Source: Crossaster papposus (Eukaryota; Echinodermata; Asteroidea; Velatida; Solasteridae). Taken from it: a stretch of DNA of 64,000 nucleotides. Below, piece by piece: positions 61,601-64,000 of the stretch (positions are counted from its first letter, which is position 1; every line of letters begins with the position of its first letter). Location of the stretch: contig JBAIAA010000352.1 in the NCBI GenBank assembly GCA_037893245.1, positions 1,550,001 through 1,614,000 on the forward strand, read 5' to 3'. The position numbers and the translations under genes are program-made. The notes under the pieces are model-generated. The model made no database searches. It was not told the DNA's origin and saw only the letters and a list, made by a program, of their open reading frames with translations.

Positions 61601-63086
61601 GTACATGCGCTTGTTTATGGTGTAAATGGAGGACACATACCTGGCAACACAAAGGTGAATTGGGGTTAGGGTTAGAATCGGGGACGACCTCGATTGAGAT
61701 CGTGTACAAAACCACGTCGAAAAAAGTACAAACAAAGGAAATTATCGAGAGGAACAAAAGAAACTCCTCGATTTACACCATAAACAAACGTGATGGTACA
61801 TGTACATGTAGTAGTAAAGCCACAATTGTTCATCTATTTAAACTCAACCGAACGAAGGTGAATTGGGGTTAGGGTTAGAATCGAGGACGACCTCGATTGA
61901 GATCGTGTACAAAACCACGTCGGAAAAAGTACAAACAAAGGAAATTATTGAGAGGAACAAAAGAAACTCCTCGATTTACACCATAAACAAACGTGAGTGT
62001 ACATGTAGTAGTAAAGCCACAATTGTTCATCTATTTAAACTCAACCGAACGAAGGTGAATTGGGGTTAGGGTTAGAATCGAGGACGTCCTCGATTGAGAT
62101 CGTGTACAAAACCACGTCGGAAAAAGTACAAACAAAGGAAAGGAAATTATCGAGAGGAACAAAAGAAACTCCTCGATTTACACCATAAACAAACGTGATG
62201 GTACATGTAGTAGTAAAGCCACAATTGTTCATCTATTTAAACTCAACCGAACGAAGGTGAATTGGGGTTAGGGTTAGAATCGAGGACGACCTCGATTGAG
62301 ATCGTGTACAAAACCACGTCGGAAAAAGAGTACAAACAAAGGAAATTATCGAGAGGAACAAAAGAAACTCCTCGATTTACACCATAAACAAACGTGAGTG
62401 TACATGTAGTAGTAAAGCCACAATTGTTCATCTATTTAAACTCAACCGAACGAAAGTGAATTGGGGTTAGGGTTAGAATCGAGGACGACCTCGATTGAGA
62501 TCGTGTACAAAACCACGTCGGAAAAAGAGTACAAACAAAGGAAATTATCGAGAGGAACAAAAGAAACTCCTCGATTTACACCATAAACAAACGTGAGTGG
62601 GTAGGCACTCACTGCGTTAGGGGGACAGGCTCTTTTGTTTGGAAAAGACAGACCGAGTAGTGGGGACATTTTCGAGTCCCCATAGCGCGTTGGGTCTTCA
62701 GTAAAGGTAGAACAAGGTAAAATTGGGTTAGGGTATAATGAAAGAAAATGTAGAAGAGGACAAATTAGGGTGATGCTGAAAATTTTAGAATTTTAGAGTG
62801 TTCTGAGTTTGAGATTAGAGAGATTTCAGTTTACGCACAACCCTATGGGTTGTCCCCATAACGCTATGTACCACACGAGTACATGTACATGTAGTAGTAA
62901 AGCCACAATTGTTCATCTATTTAAACTCAACAGCCAAATGTCTTGTGACATTTACAGGCAGCTTTCCCACTCATGTCCTGTCGATTATGTTTTCTTTCTT
63001 TGATTCATTCCGTCTTCTCTTTTGGCAGTCGTTCCTTCCCGTCTGGCCACGCGGCTACTGCCGTCTACTGCATGTTATATCTGACG
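52618..63086 (+). CDS. PLPP: Phospholipid phosphatase (PLPP/LPP family), four exons, 3' part outside the window
   Basis: Exons 52618-52681, 56081-56241, 59980-60314 and 63029-63086 join in phase into 206 codons. The family removes phosphate from phosphatidate, lysophosphatidate and related lipids at the plasma membrane, with its active site on the outer face. TM1 is about residues 11-29; RGFFCNDESLSYPYK (about 40-55) is a family signature. Further helices are at about 58-80 and 117-134. Catalytic motif C1 is KNVIGRLRP (K138, R145, P146), followed by PHFFEICQPN and an NCT glycosylation site at N160. Motif C2 is RSFPSGHAA (PSGH 191-194). Motif C3 with the catalytic His should lie in the missing exons. 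C2 reads FPSGH where vertebrate PLPP1 has FYSGH. It cannot be assigned to PLPP1, 2 or 3. Confidence 0.93.
52745..52815. repeat. Hairpin with 20-bp arms
   Basis: TACCATGGAGGAATAAGCCA and AGTCTTATTCCTCCATGGGT form an almost closed palindrome just downstream of PLPP exon 1. Confidence 0.55.
52828..53203 (-). mobile_element. GGATACACCATTGG-family element (copy 10)
   Basis: Reverse orientation, CAAAGGATACACCATTTGC to TGGTGTATCCTACCTTTAA. Confidence 0.88.
53310..53557. mobile_element. GGGGCCAATT-family element (copy 5, full length)
   Basis: TGGGCCCAATTTCATAGAGC and GCTCTATGAAATTGGCCCCT ends, with internal TGCTAAGCAA arms. Close to the consensus. Confidence 0.9.
53785..54286. mobile_element. Inverted-repeat element, GGCCGTGTCCGAAACG ends, about 500 bp
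   Basis: The left end AGGCCGTGTCCGAAACGAGT, GTCTAGAGCTACGG and the right end CCGTAGCTCTAGACACCCGT, TTCGGACACGGCCT pair. GTAGC- and CTACG-rich subterminal units follow on both sides. Confidence 0.85.
54334..54588. mobile_element. GGGGCCAATT-family element (copy 6, diverged)
   Basis: CTGGGGCCAATTTCATAAAG and AGCTCTATGATATTGGCCCC ends. The interior TTAATAAGCAA differs from the other copies, suggesting a subfamily. Confidence 0.82.
54991..55560 (+). mobile_element. SINE with a partial internal duplication around a fold-back element
   Basis: The head GTCGAGTGCTGTGGCCTAGT and the body match the SINE at 43317. A stretch of about 115 bases beginning ATATGTGGGTAAAGATGCA is present twice (55030-55148 and 55307-55420), separated by the GTGACCCAGC fold-back at 55150-55308. 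Confidence 0.78.
55150..55308. mobile_element. GTGACCCAGC fold-back element (copy 3, nested in a SINE)
   Basis: ATGACCCAGCCTGAGTAAAT to CTCGTGCTGGGTCACAT, arms almost fully complementary. Confidence 0.88.
55557..56045. mobile_element. Inverted-repeat element, TTTCACGAAAGTGCG type ends
   Basis: CGATTTCACGAAAAGTGCGTA and TACGCACTGTCAAACTTTCGTG, with AGCTTGCACC, GGCGTAGCTGTGCAACG and GTTGCGCAGC motifs, are loosely inverted. It ends about 40 bases before PLPP exon 2. Confidence 0.5.
56081..56241 (+). CDS. PLPP: PLPP exon 2
   Basis: Acceptor TTTCCCCTACAG, donor GTAGGT. It encodes AVPAILFRIPGLKLPIYQRG, then FFCNDESLSYPYKDSTVSSS and a hydrophobic end GIGLPLVL. Confidence 0.93.
56290..56512. mobile_element. 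CAGGGATGTAGTCGAGTCC-family element (copy 4, inverted)
   Basis: It begins 49 bases after the PLPP exon 2 donor. CAGGGTTGTAGTCGAGTCC at the left and GGACTCGACTACATCCCTG at the right, with three tandem GGACTTGCAG units. Confidence 0.88.
56648..57820 (-). mobile_element. Two CAGTTCGCGCC-family fragments, one split by a giant palindrome
   Basis: 56648-56735 is the inverted half of one copy, ending GGCGCGAACTGGTT. A second inverted copy begins about 56742 (AGATGACGGATAA), is interrupted at 56756-57681, and continues ATAAACACGTCACAAGCAAG to GGCGCAAACTGGTTAA (57820). Confidence 0.7.
56756..57681. mobile_element. Near-perfect giant palindrome, about 925 bp
   Basis: The arms of about 420 bases are almost identical inverted copies. 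GGGTCTTTCCATAAATAAGG, ATTACAGTGTGA-type and TACGCGTAACCGTGACACTG at the left pair with CAGTGTCACGGTTACGCGTA and CCTTATTTATGGAAAGACCC at the right. The short spacer is around TTATTATGCATCATAAATG. ATAA flanks both ends. No protein is encoded. Confidence 0.92.
58354..58916. mobile_element. TTAA-bounded palindromic element, about 560 bp
   Basis: TTAAAGGGTAACTGAAATTC and GAATTTCAAGTACCTTTAA tips. Arms include GCGCCGTGCCCCGCCCACAA, GATGACGTCACGGTAAGAAT and their inverses. The centre has its own pair around TACATAGCACGCAATGC and GCGGGCTATGTAC. Confidence 0.88.
58940..59094. mobile_element. GTGACCCAGC fold-back element (copy 4, nested)
   Basis: AATGTGACCCAGCACGAGTA to TACTCGTGCTGGGTCACAAA. The centre differs slightly (AGCTTGTGCAGCTT). 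Confidence 0.88.
59980..60314 (+). CDS. PLPP: PLPP exon 3 with catalytic motif C1
   Basis: Acceptor TTTATTTGCAG, donor GTAAGG. It encodes the intracellular loop YRRRQDTEYLPQG, the third helix, KNVIGRLRPHFFEICQPN and the extracellular loop with FNCTAG. It is markedly GC-rich relative to the intron. Confidence 0.95.
60535..61437. repeat. Minisatellite of about 890 bp made of 15- and 12-bp units
   Basis: AGGCTTTCGAGACCA (15 bp) and AGGCTGAGACCT (12 bp) alternate singly or in runs, with decayed units at both ends. Both lengths are multiples of three, so long open frames arise on the minus strand (LGLESLGLSLGLESLG) but have no coding support. It lies in PLPP intron 3. Confidence 0.95.
61609..62600 (+). 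repeat. Tandem array, about 200-bp period, five units, derived from a fold-back element
   Basis: Units start AAGGTGAATTGGGGTTAGGG near 61654, 61856, 62055, 62256 and 62453, and end CTCGATTTACACCATAAACA. The first unit is preceded by the inverted tip TTGTTTATGGTGTAAATGGA, which together with the first right tip makes a complete copy of the element at 40990-41210. A CATGTAGTAGTAAAGCCACA segment joins the units. Confidence 0.9.
62620..62880 (-). mobile_element. GTCCCCACAA-type interspersed repeat (copy 2)
   Basis: GGGGACAGGCTCTTTTGTTT, GTGGGGACATTTTCGAGTCC and TTGGGTCTTCAGTAAAGGTA mirror 9985-10210. The right side has GGTTGTCCCCATAACGC. Confidence 0.55.
63029..63086 (+). CDS. PLPP: PLPP exon 4 with catalytic motif C2
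   Basis: Acceptor TCTCTTTTGGCAG, donor GTGAGT. It encodes HRSFPSGHAATAVYCMLYLT. The His of PSGH is one of the two catalytic histidines of the PAP2 superfamily. Confidence 0.95.
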
Positions 63087-63467
63087 GTGAGTCACTCTCC
63101 CCTTATCACTCCCCCTCCTCGATCCCTGCTCCCCTTCTTTGCAAACCTACCCTCTCCTTCTCTCATGATTACACACATCCTCCCGGTCGGGGATTAAAGT
63201 TAGCTACTCGCTCCGGGGAAACTCCTAATGATTCTATATCCTTCTTAATGGGCTCGTTATCATTGTTCAGCCAATCTGCACGACATCCTGAACTTTAAAA
63301 TCAAATCTCCCCTTGCTACATGTTAGCGTTCAGGTTATGCTGTACTGAGATAGAGGGTAAAGCCAAGGTAAAAACAAAAGATTGTTTCTTGTACGAGGGT
63401 TTTGAAAAATGGGTGACCTAGGGAGAAAAAAAAGTATGTGGGTGAAGCTATAAACTGGTTTATATAT

Positions 63468-63896
63468 ATGTGACCTGTCATCACAAAATGAGCGTCAAGT
63501 CGGCAAAATCAAAAATTGTGATATGGGTATTTCTAAATTCTGTGGAAACAAAGCTTTCCAATGGTATATAACACTTGGAGGTTTGATACTCAATATTTGT
63601 TTTATTTTTCTTTTTTAGTCTGGAGTCTTATAATACAGAGATTATGAGAAAACGGGCATTTCTTGCGAGAAATTGTGTGAAAGGCATAGAAAAGCATAGT
63701 CAAAATTGTCTCAAAAACTAATTTTGTTTTTATCTGATCGTCCTGAAAAATTGGGAATTGATTGTTGGGGATTTAGTCTTTAAAAAAACCATATAATCTC
63801 AAAATCGACCACCCCTTCAAATTTTGACTTTGACTGGCTGTACTAGGAAATCACTCCGTGCGACTTTACGCTCATTTTGTGATAACAGGTCACATA
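63468..63896 (+). mobile_element. TGACCTGTCATCACAAAATG-end element (copy 2), about 430 bp
   Basis: ATGTGACCTGTCATCACAAA to TTTGTGATAACAGGTCACAT, collinear with the inverse of 28809-29226. Confidence 0.88.
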
Positions 63897-64000
63897 TTGA
63901 CTTGGCCAGGGTTGTGGGTTTCGACGATAAATAAATCACTCAATTTAATATGTAATTGAGTTGAGCTCAACACATTTTCGGTTTATAATCCGTGGTCTTA

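Noticed and set aside
61660-62480. Interstitial telomere repeat (GGTTAGGGTTAG)
   Set aside because: Only one and a half TTAGGG units occur per 200-bp unit, as part of the array sequence.
62909-63298. 129-residue plus-strand frame over PLPP exon 4
   Set aside because: It is in a different frame from the PSGH-coding exon and crosses both splice sites.
1-64000. A novel defence or multi-gene system
   Set aside because: The genes are unrelated single-copy eukaryotic genes with independent orientation; no cluster logic or shared regulation is visible.

Overview
This is a window from a large, intron-rich eukaryotic nuclear genome. It has small exons with GT-AG splice sites, long AT-rich introns packed with transposon remnants, tRNA-derived SINEs and an invertebrate-type LINE tail. 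The gene content is metazoan: TRMT2A, DCTPP1, a phospholipid phosphatase and an intronless orphan rhodopsin-type GPCR. The repeat landscape fits a marine invertebrate deuterostome, most likely an echinoderm, but the species cannot be named from sequence alone. There are no prokaryotic features, operons or CRISPR arrays.

Layout. 1-7200 is a locally duplicated block around an intronless GPCR gene (minus strand, 4169-5641). A truncated second copy of the GPCR 5' end lies at about 1815-2040, and two copies of the sequence that flanks the GPCR upstream lie at 1-1130 and 5825-6400. 7206-26446 (+) holds 15 exons of TRMT2A, the tRNA uracil-54 C5-methyltransferase: the RRM, then the class I SAM methyltransferase domain, to the stop codon. 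All splice phases agree; the first exon or exons were not found. 27284-44420 (-) is a nine-exon series. The last five exons encode a complete DCTPP1 (dCTP pyrophosphatase). The four upstream exons encode a protein I do not recognise. They can either stop on their own at 33352 or splice in frame into DCTPP1, giving one 604-codon reading frame. 52618-63086 (+) holds four exons of a PLPP/LPP-family lipid phosphatase, whose 3' exons lie beyond the window.

The rest is mostly mobile DNA. At least eight short families with terminal inverted repeats recur, several flanked by TTAA. There is a 740-bp Harbinger-like element with a TTA target duplication, several near-perfect giant palindromes (56756-57681, 58354-58916, 22362-23015), four or more SINE types (one with a 13-bp target-site duplication) and a LINE 3' end. 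A roughly 890-bp minisatellite and a roughly 200-bp-period tandem array that appears to derive from a fold-back transposon both lie in one PLPP intron. Nesting of elements gives a relative insertion order.

The genes do not form a pathway. TRMT2A (tRNA modification) and DCTPP1 (nucleotide-pool cleaning) are convergent neighbours, and PLPP is a membrane lipid phosphatase. I found no convincing new multi-gene system. The strongest leads are the possible read-through or fusion locus upstream of DCTPP1, the element-to-satellite conversion, an element family that sits just downstream of splice donors, and the GPCR duplication.
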